The notes: generated by a model from the letters alone, not told the origin. 15,675 nt of DNA from CAYXVU01 sp964468725 (GCA_964468725.1 CAYXVU010000145.1:1-15675); one strand, 5' to 3'. Shown: positions 7,847 through 15,507, counted from the stretch's first letter. Made by a program: numbers and translations.

Positions 7847-8335
7847 GTGACGAAGAAGACCTATTGCTATGAATATCCCCGCCCGTCCGTAACGGTGGAT
7901 ATTGCGCTGTTTCGCAGGGGGAAAAAGGGTCGCCTCGAAGTTCTGCTCATCAAACGCGCCCGCCCGCCTTTCAAAGGCCAATGGGCGTTTCCCGGCGGAT
8001 TCGTAGATCAGGATGAATCGCTCGAAGACGCGGCGGCGCGCGAGTTGCAAGAAGAGACTGGGCTGACGCAAATTCATTGCGAACAACTCGGCGCGTTTGG
8101 CGACCCCGGTCGTGACCCGCGCGGCCATACGGTGAGCGTTGCTTTCATGGCTCTGCTCGATGGAGAATACGCGCCGCAAGCTTCAGATGACGCAGCAGAC
8201 GCCGCTTGGCATTCGGCGAGGCGTCCGCCGCCGCTGGCCTTCGATCATAAAAAGATTTTGCGCCTCGCGCTCGCGCGTCTGGCGCGCGGCAGCCACCATC
8301 ACGCAGAGCCAATGACGCCCCGAAAGAGATCGTGA
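7847..8335 (+). CDS. Nudix hydrolase, probably ADP-ribose pyrophosphatase-like
   Basis: This 162-residue enzyme should hydrolyse a nucleoside diphosphate linked to another group. The complete Nudix box runs from Gly51 to Leu73 (Gly51, Glu57, Arg65-Glu66, Glu69-Glu70, Gly72), with the metal-binding REXXEE core present. The N-terminal PRPSVTVDIALF strand and the FGDPGRDPRGHTVSVAF segment after the box resemble ADP-ribose pyrophosphatase-like bacterial Nudix proteins; Pro87, 14 residues past the box, fits that group. Substrate is therefore a family-based guess. The start is GTG, supported by AAGGA at 7834-7838, eight bases before it. The stop overlaps the trmL start (GTGA), so the two are translationally coupled. 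The His/Arg-rich tail (residues 149-162) is probably disordered. Confidence 0.9.
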   Translation: MTKKTYCYEYPRPSVTVDIALFRRGKKGRLEVLLIKRARPPFKGQWAFPGGFVDQDESLEDAAARELQEETGLTQIHCEQLGAFGDPGRDPRGHTVSVAFMALLDGEYAPQASDDAADAAWHSARRPPPLAFDHKKILRLALARLARGSHHHAEPMTPRKRS

Positions 8336-8835
8336 CCACCATCTACTCACAACCCTCCGGCCTGCACGTTGCCTTGCTGGAGCCGGAGATTCCTCCCAAC
8401 ACCGGCAATATCGCGCGACTGTGCGGCGCGACCTTTACCCCGCTGCATCTTGTCGGGCAGCTAGGCTTTCGCACGGATGATAAGGCGCTCAAACGCGCAG
8501 GCTTGGACTATTGGCACGCTGTCGAGATCCACTATCACCTGAGCCTTGAAACCCTTGCGGCAACCCTTCCTGACTCGCGCTTGCTCTACTTTTCGACGAA
8601 GGCCGAGCGCGTCTACACGGATTTCGAGTATGCAGCCAATGATTGTCTGGTATTTGGCAGAGAGACGCGCGGCTTGCCGGAGGCCGTTTTACGCGCCAAC
8701 TGGGAGCGCTGTTTGCGCCTTCCGATGCCGAATCCGCAAATCCGCTCGCTCAACCTGGCTACCTCCGTCGGCATTGCGCTCTATGAAGCATTGCGACAAA
8801 TTGGCAGCTTCTCATCTGGACTGCCCAGAAAATAA
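8332..8835 (+). CDS. trmL: tRNA (cytidine/uridine-34-2'-O)-methyltransferase TrmL (SpoU family)
   Basis: This 167-residue SPOUT-class methyltransferase should add a 2'-O-methyl group to wobble base 34 of certain leucine tRNAs, using S-adenosylmethionine. All three SpoU motifs are present: PPNTGNIARLCGA (residues 21-33), CLVFGRETRGLP (105-116) and PNPQIRSLNLATSVGIALYEAL (from 134), which forms the cofactor-binding knot. Length matches the family (about 155-165), which lacks the N-terminal RNA-binding extension of other SpoU enzymes. It starts at GTG, overlapping the Nudix stop by four bases, so its translation is probably coupled. A stem-loop 3 bases after the stop closes the unit. Confidence 0.93.
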   Translation: MTTIYSQPSGLHVALLEPEIPPNTGNIARLCGATFTPLHLVGQLGFRTDDKALKRAGLDYWHAVEIHYHLSLETLAATLPDSRLLYFSTKAERVYTDFEYAANDCLVFGRETRGLPEAVLRANWERCLRLPMPNPQIRSLNLATSVGIALYEALRQIGSFSSGLPRK

Positions 8836-8837
8836 AT

Positions 8838-8867
8838 CAGGCCGACGAGGAGAGCTCGTTCGGCCTG
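8838..8867. terminator. Shared hairpin terminator between convergent trmL and M48 protease genes
   Basis: A long near-perfect stem (CAGGCCGACGAG, 8838-8849, pairing with 8855-8867 with one bulged T) sits between two converging genes. On the minus strand it is followed by ATTTATTTTC, so it best serves the protease gene; on the plus strand there is no T-run. Confidence 0.6.
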
Positions 8868-8901
8868 CGAGTCCAGAGAAAGGAGACAATGACAATGAAG
8901 A

Positions 8902-10008
8902 CTAATTTTGCGGCGGCTTGGTTTCCGGCGGCTTGCCGTCACTATCACGTCGCTTCAAAACCGGACGATCTTTCGTCTGTTGCTCGCCATCTTGGGTTTG
9001 CGTTTGGTCGTCGCCGTCTTTGCGTCGCTTGAGCGTCGGGCGTTGCGGCCCGGCGTCGCGGGCTGCCGGGTCAATCGCTTTCGCGTTGGTAATCGCCAGC
9101 AGGCGGGCTTTCACTTTATTAAACTCTGACGTATTGACTATGTATTCATCGCGTTCCGGAAATCGCGCGACCAGTTCGCGAACGTTACTGATGCGATCCG
9201 GTGTCAGCGGATGGGTACGGAACAATTTCGAGATGGTATTCGGCTTGGATTTGTCTTTCTTTTCGAGCTTTTCAAAGAAAGTGACTAGCGAGTGCGGGTC
9301 ATAACCCGATGCCCATGCGTATTGCGCTCCCAGTTTGTCAGCTTCGTTTTCCGCGTTGCGAGTGAACTTCAAGAAAGTGAGCGGCACGCCGATCTGTGCG
9401 GCTTGATAGGCAATCGTGCCCAATCCCCCAGTCATAAAAATCAATGGAATCATAGCGTATTGCGCCAACTGGCCTTTCGTCGCCTGTTCCACTCCGTGCC
9501 GCGCAGCGACGTGAGCGATTTCATGCGCCATCACCCCGGCCACCTCAGCTTCGTTCTCCGCAGCCAAAATCAGCCCTTTATTGACATAGAAGAATCCGCC
9601 GGGCAAGGCGAAGGCATTGACATCATCGGAGTCCAGCACCTTGATTGTGAAGGGAACCTTGGCATCGGAATTGAGGACGATATTTTGGCCAACGCGATTG
9701 ATATATTCAGAGACGATGGGGTCATCAATGAACTTCGCTTGCCGGTCAACCTCTGCGGCAACCTGTCTGCCGAGCGCGACCTCTTTCTCAAGCGAGTAAA
9801 AATTCATGTTGCCCAGACCCTTATTGATATTGCGCTTGCCGATCTGCGTCGGGTCTTCGTCGGCATCCAGTTTGGATTTGGCCGTCGTGTTGTCGCTGGC
9901 TTTATCTTTATCCGGCCCTTTTTTATCTTCCGCATAGAGTGTGGCAGGCATGCCAATGAACGCAACTAATAAAAGAACCGTCAGGCGTTTGAGAAGGCTG
10001 GCTTTCAT
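8902..10008 (-). CDS. M48-family zinc metalloprotease, exported (BepA/LoiP-like)
   Basis: This 368-residue protease has a signal peptide (residues 1-26, ending ATLYA). The catalytic motif is HEIAH at 162-166, with Glu222 in NEADKLG as the third zinc ligand. THPLTPDRI (265-273) is the conserved downstream segment with His266. The segment YSLEKEVALGRQ near 71-82 is typical of the single-domain periplasmic M48C group. The likely role is quality control of outer-membrane or periplasmic proteins; that is family knowledge, not seen here. The start is the ATG at 10008, eight bases after GGAG; a longer frame upstream lacks a site. The C-terminal ~50 residues are low-complexity (Gln, Asp, Lys) and repeat the motif RPxLKRR at 323-329 and 348-354. 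It appears monocistronic, with the shared hairpin downstream. Confidence 0.92.
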   Translation of the reverse strand: MKASLLKRLTVLLLVAFIGMPATLYAEDKKGPDKDKASDNTTAKSKLDADEDPTQIGKRNINKGLGNMNFYSLEKEVALGRQVAAEVDRQAKFIDDPIVSEYINRVGQNIVLNSDAKVPFTIKVLDSDDVNAFALPGGFFYVNKGLILAAENEAEVAGVMAHEIAHVAARHGVEQATKGQLAQYAMIPLIFMTGGLGTIAYQAAQIGVPLTFLKFTRNAENEADKLGAQYAWASGYDPHSLVTFFEKLEKKDKSKPNTISKLFRTHPLTPDRISNVRELVARFPERDEYIVNTSEFNKVKARLLAITNAKAIDPAARDAGPQRPTLKRRKDGDDQTQTQDGEQQTKDRPVLKRRDSDGKPPETKPPQN

Positions 10009-10261
10009 GCGCGGTACTCCTTTCACACACGTTGAGGGCGAGCCTCCCCACGGGCTGGGTAGCTCGTCTGTTGCAGTGTAGCACACATTATTTTTTGAGG
10101 GGAAGCAAGTTTCGCCCGCAACGAATTTGCTCGCGTTGGCCTCTCCTCGCTACTATGCAAGCGCGTCTCCGATTAGCCGAGAAAGCCAGCGGCGAAACTG
10201 GAAGCGCTGGCGTGATGGGTCTTGTGCATCTGCGAGGTTGACCAAAAGAGGAGAAAAAGGC

Positions 10262-11146
10262 TTGAAACTTTCTATCATTGGGGCAGGGCGAGTCGGCCAA
10301 ACGTTAGGACTATTAGCCAATCAAGCAGGGATTGCTGTAACCGATGTAATCTCTCGTTCGCTGCCCTCGGCGCGCGCGGCGGTGCGCTTCATCGGCGGCG
10401 GCAACCCGCAATCGGTTTCTCAGGCTCGCCTCTCACCGGTTGATCTCTTGTTGATCGCTACGCCGGACGAGCAGATCACCAATGCCGTTGCCTTCATCGG
10501 CTCACAACTCCAAATTGACCCTCGCACGGTTGTTTTGCATACCAGCGGAGCGGTCTCTAGTTCGGCGCTTGCATCTCTCACTACCCAGGTGGCGGGCATC
10601 GGCTCTTGCCATCCGTTACAGACCTTTGCCCAACCATCGCAAGACCTCTCTCGCCTGCGCCAAACCTATTTTTGCATAGAAGGCACCCGACGAGGGAAGC
10701 AGGTGGCACGCCAATTGGTGCGGGCTATCGGCGCACCGCATTTTGAAATCGCCACTGAAATGAAGAGCCTTTATCATGCCGCCGCAGTGATGGCGTCCGG
10801 GGGCGTCACCGCTCTCCTTAGCATTTGCATCGAACTCTTGCATAAAGCCGGACTCGGTCAGCAAGCCGCCCGCCGAGCGTTGCTGCCCCTGACCGAAGGT
10901 ACGTTGGCAAACGTGCGCGCTTTGGGCGCACCGCACGCGCTCACCGGGCCGGTCAAACGCGGCGAGGCAGAGACCGTAGCGTTGAACCTTCGCGCCTTGC
11001 AGTCAATGAAGGAGGATTGGGCGACGTTATATCGTTTGCTCGCCGAGCGCGGCCTACGGCTTGCGGCCCAAGCGGGTACGGAAGAAGACGCTCTCCGGCG
11101 CGTACGCTTGGCCTTACACAGAACAAAGAGGAGGAAATCGCTATGA
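10262..11146 (+). CDS. Rossmann-like, DUF2520 domain-containing protein
   Basis: This 294-residue cytosolic protein looks like an NAD(P)-dependent dehydrogenase but has no assigned reaction. The N-terminal Rossmann fold has GAGRVG at residues 7-12 and LLIATPDEQI near 63-72. HTSGA lies at 93-97 and SCHPLQTF at 115-122. The C-terminal DUF2520 helical domain holds YHAAAVMASG (171-180) and ALTGPVKRGE (226-235), with the overall order of ketopantoate/pyrroline-carboxylate reductase relatives. The start is TTG, chosen because GAGGAG lies eight bases upstream; the frame continues 45 codons further up without such a site. Its stop overlaps the start of the 66-residue gene (ATGA), so the two form an operon. 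Confidence 0.88.
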   Translation: MKLSIIGAGRVGQTLGLLANQAGIAVTDVISRSLPSARAAVRFIGGGNPQSVSQARLSPVDLLLIATPDEQITNAVAFIGSQLQIDPRTVVLHTSGAVSSSALASLTTQVAGIGSCHPLQTFAQPSQDLSRLRQTYFCIEGTRRGKQVARQLVRAIGAPHFEIATEMKSLYHAAAVMASGGVTALLSICIELLHKAGLGQQAARRALLPLTEGTLANVRALGAPHALTGPVKRGEAETVALNLRALQSMKEDWATLYRLLAERGLRLAAQAGTEEDALRRVRLALHRTKRRKSL

Positions 11147-11343
11147 GCCAGTCACACCGCTTGACCTTAGTCTACGGGCTGCGGTTGATTCAAGAAGAAA
11201 TCGGGACGGTTGAACACGCGCACGTGTTGACCGAAGGCGGGCAGATGCATCAAGTGACGATGCATCTGTTGGAAGGAACCAAAGAAGAGATTCAAAACCA
11301 GTTGCGTGCGAGCCTCGATGCCTTCTTCGACTTGCACGACTAA
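11143..11343 (+). CDS. Small conserved-looking protein of unknown function (66 aa)
   Basis: Not recognised. It is 66 residues, acidic to neutral and soluble, with no membrane segment. An N-terminal part rich in aliphatic residues (RLTLVYGLRLIQEEIG) suggests a strand or helix. A middle VTMHLLEGTKEEIQNQL segment is probably helical. It is a strong gene call: GAGGAGG at 11128-11134 lies eight bases before the ATG, and the ATG overlaps the DUF2520 stop, so translation is coupled. Its stop (TAA, 11341-11343) overlaps the stop of the convergent 43-residue gene on the minus strand. It could act with the DUF2520 protein, but no evidence beyond position supports that. Confidence 0.8.
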   Translation: MSQSHRLTLVYGLRLIQEEIGTVEHAHVLTEGGQMHQVTMHLLEGTKEEIQNQLRASLDAFFDLHD

Positions 11344-11471
11344 TCCAGCCAGCGCAGCGTGCCGGGTACAATTTCCAACTCCCAGGCACCGAGTTTCTCA
11401 TTAAACGATTTGCGATAGATCGCAATATAGCGACGCCCCTCGTCTCTGCCAGTAATGGTCATAAATTCCAT
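11340..11471 (-). CDS. Tiny protein of unknown function (43 aa)
   Basis: Not recognised. It is 43 residues, beginning MEFMTITGRDEGRRYIAIYR and ending WELEIVPGTLRWLD; beta-rich in appearance, soluble, no signal. The ATG at 11471 is supported by GAGGAGG (11483-11477) five bases upstream. The longer frame starting at 11531 has no such site. It lies 41 bases after the stop of the preceding minus gene, so they are probably cotranscribed. Its TAG shares bases with the TAA of the opposite-strand 66-residue gene. Confidence 0.6.
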   Translation of the reverse strand: MEFMTITGRDEGRRYIAIYRKSFNEKLGAWELEIVPGTLRWLD

Positions 11472-11512
11472 GTCAGCCTCCTCGCCGTGAGGCCGTTTCG
11501 CGGCGGCCTCGA

Positions 11513-11722
11513 CTACACCCCCTCGTCGCAAACGCCGTCCCCGCCCACAGGCCGAACCTGTTCCGGTTTAAGCAGGTATAGAGCGGATGGCGCTTTTGAC
11601 AAGGCTACGTAGATGATCGAATCAATGCGATTGATGGCGGAAACGATGCCGGGTCCAAAGCGCGTTAAAACGCGTTGCCCCAGACTGAAGGTTTCAATAT
11701 CGGTATACAAAGCTGACATCAT
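11513..11722 (-). CDS. Small SH3/KOW-barrel-like protein of unknown function (68-69 aa)
   Basis: Not firmly recognised. The core FSLGQRVLTRFGPGIVSAI followed by YVALSKAPSALYLLKPEQVRPV reads like a small five-stranded barrel of the SH3/KOW/CarD type (VxxxxGxGxV…, then Y…PEQ/V). Such barrels bind RNA, DNA or RNA polymerase, but the resemblance is weak and only visual. Two adjacent ATGs (11722 and 11719) are possible starts; AAGGAC lies nine bases before the first and GGTGAG a few bases before both. It is the first gene of a two-gene minus unit with the 43-residue gene. The acidic Gly/Asp tail is probably disordered. Confidence 0.65.
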   Translation of the reverse strand: MMSALYTDIETFSLGQRVLTRFGPGIVSAINRIDSIIYVALSKAPSALYLLKPEQVRPVGGDGVCDEGV

Positions 11723-12151
11723 TCACTCACCGTCCTTATTACGATTTCTACCGCTTATGATGCAAATTATGTCGCAACGGGTTTAAGACGGCGTTACCAA
11801 ATCGAAAAAAATTTTTGAAAGATCGGCCAAAGTAGCTTGGCCACAAAAGCTGGCGTCGCCCCCATGACCCCAACTTTCGTGGCCGTTGTAAAACAGTTCT
11901 GTCGCTTCTTTCTGTTTAGCAACGACTGACATCGCCCCCGTGATCTCAGCCGTTGCGCAGCTTATTGAACTGCGCTGTTGACTGAGGCAATGTGCGTGCC
12001 ACGCGGAGACCCTATTCAGGTAACGCGAAATCGTTAAAAATCGCGCGCCTCTTTGGCCAACACTCTAATTGGGTAACAAATTCTGGTGACGCGTGATGAC
12101 AAAATCCGTCACGGCGTTGTTGCGGGGCTAGCCATCCATCGCTTTGCGCGG
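11723..12151. other. Gene-free stretch between minus-strand genes
   Basis: No supported gene. It holds an A/T run near 11806-11818, which presumably lies upstream of the small minus-strand operon. TCGCCCCCATGA at 11856-11867 recurs with one change at 11932-11943. A weak stem (12086-12091/12107-12112) lies after the YjjX gene. On its strand that stem is followed only by a short TTTG, so it is a doubtful terminator. Confidence 0.5.
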
Positions 12152-12727
12152 TTAGGCATAAAGCTTCGGGTTATAGAAAGGCGCGAAGGCTGCCAGCAAG
12201 GCCGCTTCGAAGCTCATCGCCCGCGTCAACAAATCAAGCGACAATACGCCCCAGGCCCCCTGCCGACTGCGCACATCCTGCTCACCGGCCACTTCATCAA
12301 TCACCAATCCCAGTTCGCGTTGCCCTGCGACGACCGCCTCAACGATAAGCGGCGGCACGAGGATCGCCGGGCCGATGCCGAAGTTGCCGCGCTGACCATC
12401 CATCACAAATGCCCAGTTACACAGAAAGGTATTCGGCTCTCCCTTCTGCCCGATAGTTTGAAAGCCGCCTTCCAATCCGACAAAGTAATCGGCTGTCGTT
12501 CCCTGCCCCTGCATAGCGGCTTGTACGGCTTCGGCACGCAAACGCGAACCGAGCATCAAATCGTCGGCATTGAGGGGCATGGCGGGCACGGCAATCTCGA
12601 CGGCGAGCGAAAGAATGTTCGCTTCCTCAAAGCGCCGGTCAACCGTAGCGATGCGCGCCATAGCCGAACGCAAGGCTTCGATCTTTGCCGCGCGGGTGGA
12701 GCCAAGTGCAATGGTCAATCTCTTCAT
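12152..12727 (-). CDS. yjjX: YjjX/DUF84-family non-canonical purine NTPase (ITP/XTP phosphatase)
   Basis: This 191-residue house-cleaning enzyme, by family, removes ITP/XTP so they are not put into nucleic acids. The N-terminal GSTRAAKIEALRSA (residues 9-22) is the nucleotide-binding start. GLEGGF at 84-89 holds the acidic metal-binding region. RQGAWGVLSLDLLTR (155-169) and AALLAAFAPFYNPKLYA (175-191) are the characteristic family end. The usual QP…ET segment before GA..RA is altered here (MPLNADDLMLGSRLRA, 50-65), so substrate preference is less sure. No Shine-Dalgarno is seen before the ATG. It is divergent from the LOG gene, 139 bases apart. Confidence 0.82.
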   Translation of the reverse strand: MKRLTIALGSTRAAKIEALRSAMARIATVDRRFEEANILSLAVEIAVPAMPLNADDLMLGSRLRAEAVQAAMQGQGTTADYFVGLEGGFQTIGQKGEPNTFLCNWAFVMDGQRGNFGIGPAILVPPLIVEAVVAGQRELGLVIDEVAGEQDVRSRQGAWGVLSLDLLTRAMSFEAALLAAFAPFYNPKLYA

Positions 12728-12810
12728 AAAGCGAATCGGAACGTGGTGATTTTGAATCAGAGCGTCAGTCTATAGACACCCTTTCGCGAATTCAATTGCT
12801 TGCCATTCTT

Positions 12811-12839
12811 TTGGCAACTCCGGCTGGCGCTTTTATTGT
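12811..12839 (+). promoter_or_regulatory. Candidate sigma-70-like promoter of the LOG-family gene
   Basis: TTGGCA (12811-12816, five of six matches to -35) is followed after 17 bases by TATTGT (12834-12839, four of six matches to -10). It lies 27 bases before the ATG, giving a short leader. The weak -10 leaves doubt. Confidence 0.4.
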
Positions 12840-12866
12840 CGGATAGGGGTTGGCTATCATTCGGCT

Positions 12867-13628
12867 ATGTCATCAAATGTTGAACCTCTAACAGCAGAGA
12901 AACCGAACCATCAGGTCGCCAAACGCGAGGAGCGTATCTTCTTAGGAGGGCCACACACGCGCAGCGGCGAACTCTTCTCCCTCTTTCGGATTCTGCGCGA
13001 GTTCGTCAGAGGGTTTCGTTCGCTGCATTTCGTCGGCCCTTGTGTAACGGTCTTCGGCTCGGCGCGATTCAAAGAGGATCATCCGTATTACGAAATCGCG
13101 CGCACGGTCGGACAACGCATCAGCGGCATGGGATTTACCGTGATGACCGGCGGCGGGCCGGGAATTATGGAAGCCGCCAATCGCGGCGCGAAAGAGGCGG
13201 GCGGCCTCTCCGTCGGTTGTAATATCATTTTGCCCTTCGAGCAGAAGCCCAATGCCTATCTGGACCGTTGGCTGGAGTTCAAATACTTCTTCGTCCGCAA
13301 AGTGATGCTCGTCAAATACTCCTATGCCTTCGTCGTATTGCCCGGCGGGTTCGGCACAATGGATGAATTATTCGAAGCCTTGACCCTGATTCAAACACGC
13401 AAGATGCTCGACTTTCCCGTCGTGATTATGGGCAGCCAGTATTATCAACTCTTGCTCGATTTTCTCAAAAGCATGATCGCAGCGAAGACCGTAGACCCAA
13501 CCGACCTCGACCTCTTACTGGTGACCGATTCGGTTGACGAAGCGATGACACATATCCAAAAGCATGCCATCGAGAGGTTCGGGCTACGCAGAGTGCCGAA
13601 GCGAATGAGGTGGTTGGGGGAGAAATAA
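12867..13628 (+). CDS. LOG-family protein (TIGR00730), Rossmann-fold nucleotide-binding
   Basis: This 253-residue protein belongs to the LONELY GUY (LOG) group. Members of that group hydrolyse the N-glycosidic bond of nucleoside 5'-monophosphates, such as cytokinin ribotides or AMP. GGGPGIMEAANRG (95-107) and PGGFGTMDE (159-167) are the two signature motifs. The family core is about 190 residues; here an N-terminal extension of roughly 55 residues precedes it. That extension is charged, and its last part (ELFSLFRILREFVRGF) is hydrophobic/basic and may be a helix. Longer bacterial relatives with such an extension exist, so this is not a frameshift. No good Shine-Dalgarno is visible, as for the divergent yjjX. 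A GC-rich stem (13638-13642/13668-13672 with an inner 5-bp stem) follows the stop but lacks a T-run. Confidence 0.9.
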   Translation: MSSNVEPLTAEKPNHQVAKREERIFLGGPHTRSGELFSLFRILREFVRGFRSLHFVGPCVTVFGSARFKEDHPYYEIARTVGQRISGMGFTVMTGGGPGIMEAANRGAKEAGGLSVGCNIILPFEQKPNAYLDRWLEFKYFFVRKVMLVKYSYAFVVLPGGFGTMDELFEALTLIQTRKMLDFPVVIMGSQYYQLLLDFLKSMIAAKTVDPTDLDLLLVTDSVDEAMTHIQKHAIERFGLRRVPKRMRWLGEK

Positions 13629-13784
13629 ATGTTGTGCGGCGGTACGGCGCTCCTGATCGGCAGCGCGCCGCCAAAGGCTCAGCTAGCCGCAGCCGTCACA
13701 GCGAGGAGACCGACGGCAAACGGGTCGCGGCTCGATAACCGGTTTTGACAAGTGGCGTGCCAATGGCTCATTTGCGAGAGTTCC

Positions 13785-14156
13785 TCAATCGCCTGTGCCG
13801 GTTGGCATTTTGATCACCACTTCATTCGTGCGAACCGCGCCAAGTTGTTGTCGCACATAAGCTTCAACGACTTTTGGATCCGTCTTTAGGCGCTCGATTT
13901 CGCGTCCAAGGCGTTCCGTCTCAATCTCTAACTCCTCAACCTTACCGGCAGCCGCTTGATGCTTACGCAACGCCGTTTGATACTCTGTCTGGGTGCGGAA
14001 GTAGACAGAAAAACAGATAGCTGTGGCGGCAAGGATGACCATCAAGACCAAGGCATCAACCAGGCGATGCGACGGCATCACTTTACCGAGAAGCGCCAGC
14101 CATCGGGATGATGGATTGGCACGATCAACAAGAACTGTATTTGCGGCCTGACTCAA
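13785..14156 (-). CDS. FtsB/DivIC-like septum formation protein
   Basis: This 123-residue bitopic membrane protein probably belongs to the FtsL-FtsB-FtsQ type divisome subcomplex. Cytoplasmic residues 1-32 are followed by one TM segment (about 33-54, LVDALVLMVILAATAICF), a coiled coil at about 55-92 (LEIETERLGREIERL) and the hallmark DPKVVEAYVRQQLGAVRTNEVVI (from 93). This matches the FtsB/DivIC pattern of a DPxxIExxARxxLG motif after the coil. The start is TTG at 14156, because GGGAGG lies six bases upstream; the frame can extend to 14192 without a better site. FtsB and DivIC cannot be told apart here. In many bacteria the gene follows enolase; that gene is not visible here. Confidence 0.8.
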   Translation of the reverse strand: MSQAANTVLVDRANPSSRWLALLGKVMPSHRLVDALVLMVILAATAICFSVYFRTQTEYQTALRKHQAAAGKVEELEIETERLGREIERLKTDPKVVEAYVRQQLGAVRTNEVVIKMPTGTGD

Positions 14157-14643
14157 GAAACACCTCCCAATCGTTTGCAACCCATTAGGCAAAGAGTCGC
14201 AGCGGCGATGTTAGTTCGCCAACGAAACCTTCTACGTCAATTCATTGAAGGACGCCCGGAATTCGGGTCTAAGAGAACAAATCCTGCATCGGAAACTTGA
14301 TTGCTCTTCGGGGTGTCGCGGCCTCGTTTTGGGGACAGGCCGTTCTGACAGATTCGGACTGTAGCATTTTTCTTAAAGTAGCGCAATAGGTTTTTTCTCG
14401 TAAGTTATTGATTTTCAAGGATGAAACAGCGTTCAGCATGAAACGCTTCGGGTGAAACAACCTCGCCTTCCACCTCTGACTCCGCATATTGTGGTCACCG
14501 TCAGCAAGCCATCCTATATCTAGTGCAGAGGCAAGGGGAGGGCGACCAATCGCAGGGCAGGCCGTAGCGACGGGCAAGAACCGCCGTGGGCGAAATTTTT
14601 TGCTTGACTGGGTATCGGCTTTCCGTGCTAGTCAGGCCGAAGG
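14157..14643. other. Gene-free stretch upstream of the FtsB-like gene
   Basis: No supported gene. A minus-strand frame (14577-14269) is rejected. A candidate promoter for the FtsB-like gene lies at 14358-14386. A small CCCG/CGGG stem lies within the leader. No tRNA or riboswitch core could be recognised. Confidence 0.5.
14358..14386 (-). promoter_or_regulatory. Candidate extended -10 promoter for the FtsB-like gene
   Basis: On the minus strand TTGCGC (14386-14381) is followed after 17 bases by TACAGT (14363-14358). The TG of an extended -10 directly precedes it (TGCTACAGT). The start site would lie near 14351, about 195 bases before the TTG start codon. Confidence 0.4.
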
Positions 14644-15375
14644 TCAGGAATTGACCGCTTCATAAAGCGATTGCCAGGAAGCACGCAACAGTTGCTCGAT
14701 CTTTGCCCAGTCTGCCTCTGTGACGCCGCCAGTTTCGGCCTTTGTATCGCGTATGGTCATCGCTTCGGCGCGCAGCCGCGCGTGTTCCCTCACTTTCTCA
14801 ATTGGCACGCGATAGAGTTCTGCGGGCAGTTCGGCAAGGGCGCGCTCTAAATCGCCCGGCTGATGGCTTTTGCGTTGACGGTGGATGATCCACCATTCGA
14901 GTTCTAATTCCGCTGCGCGATTGACCTCGAATTCAATGTCGCTGACCTGCCGAATCTGCGTGTAAAAATCTACCAAGTAAGGCAGTGCTTTTTCGTAGTC
15001 AGCGCGACGTTGACCGCCTTTGAAGACGAAGGCTGCGCGCGCCGCTTTGTAGGCAACGGCATTCGACCGCACATATGGCAAGTGGTATTGCGTGCGCAGA
15101 AGTTCGGTCATTTGATTAAAGAGCTTGATCTCTTGCTTGTCATAATATGAGCGCCACATTGCGGCTTCCAAACGCCCAACTTCTTGCGCATTGAAGCTCC
15201 GCAACTGCGTAACGCGCGGTGCGTACAAATCGAAGACTGTCCACCCAATCCCGACGAGCAAGACGGCCACAAGAAGCCTCCAAACCTTTGGCCTCTTCTT
15301 GGCAGGTTTTGTCGTCGTCTGTGCGGATGAGGGGCTTGCTGATGAAGGTTGAGGTTGTGCGTCAAGGTCTGCCAT
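14644..15375 (-). CDS. Single-TM membrane-anchored protein of unknown function (243 aa)
   Basis: Not recognised. Residues 1-30 are Pro/Ser/Gln/Lys-rich and probably disordered and cytosolic. Residues ~31-50 are one TM helix (VWRLLVAVLLVGIGWTVF), after the basic KPAKKRPK. The rest (~190 residues) is predicted helical and rich in charged and aromatic residues, outside the membrane or in the periplasm, with a WWIIHRQRK segment. The start is the ATG at 15375, chosen for GGAGAG about seven bases upstream; an ATG at 15405 extends it ten residues but lacks a site. It lies 132 bases after the aspS stop, on the same strand, so cotranscription is possible. Helical, repeat-like content resembles TPR-like adaptor proteins, but I cannot confirm it. 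Confidence 0.75.
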   Translation of the reverse strand: MADLDAQPQPSSASPSSAQTTTKPAKKRPKVWRLLVAVLLVGIGWTVFDLYAPRVTQLRSFNAQEVGRLEAAMWRSYYDKQEIKLFNQMTELLRTQYHLPYVRSNAVAYKAARAAFVFKGGQRRADYEKALPYLVDFYTQIRQVSDIEFEVNRAAELELEWWIIHRQRKSHQPGDLERALAELPAELYRVPIEKVREHARLRAEAMTIRDTKAETGGVTEADWAKIEQLLRASWQSLYEAVNS

Positions 15376-15507
15376 CGCTAGTCTCTCCGGTTGCTGGCTT
15401 GACATCAGCGACTACGCCGGTTGAAGAGCCGGGTGTCGGTCGCTGACGGTTATACGTTGAAGCCAACCGGTTCGGATGATCTTTTTGCGGGCAGCAAGAG
15501 AAGCACG

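Noticed and set aside
11856..11943. Two near-identical 12-base segments (TCGCCCCC[AG]TGA) as a regulatory repeat
   Set aside because: Only two copies, 76 bases apart; chance is plausible and neither sits at a promoter.
12086..12775. 229-codon + frame opposite the YjjX gene
   Set aside because: Antisense of a clear family member.
14269..14577. 102-codon minus frame upstream of the FtsB-like gene
   Set aside because: No family resemblance or ribosome binding site; it covers the candidate promoter at 14358-14386.
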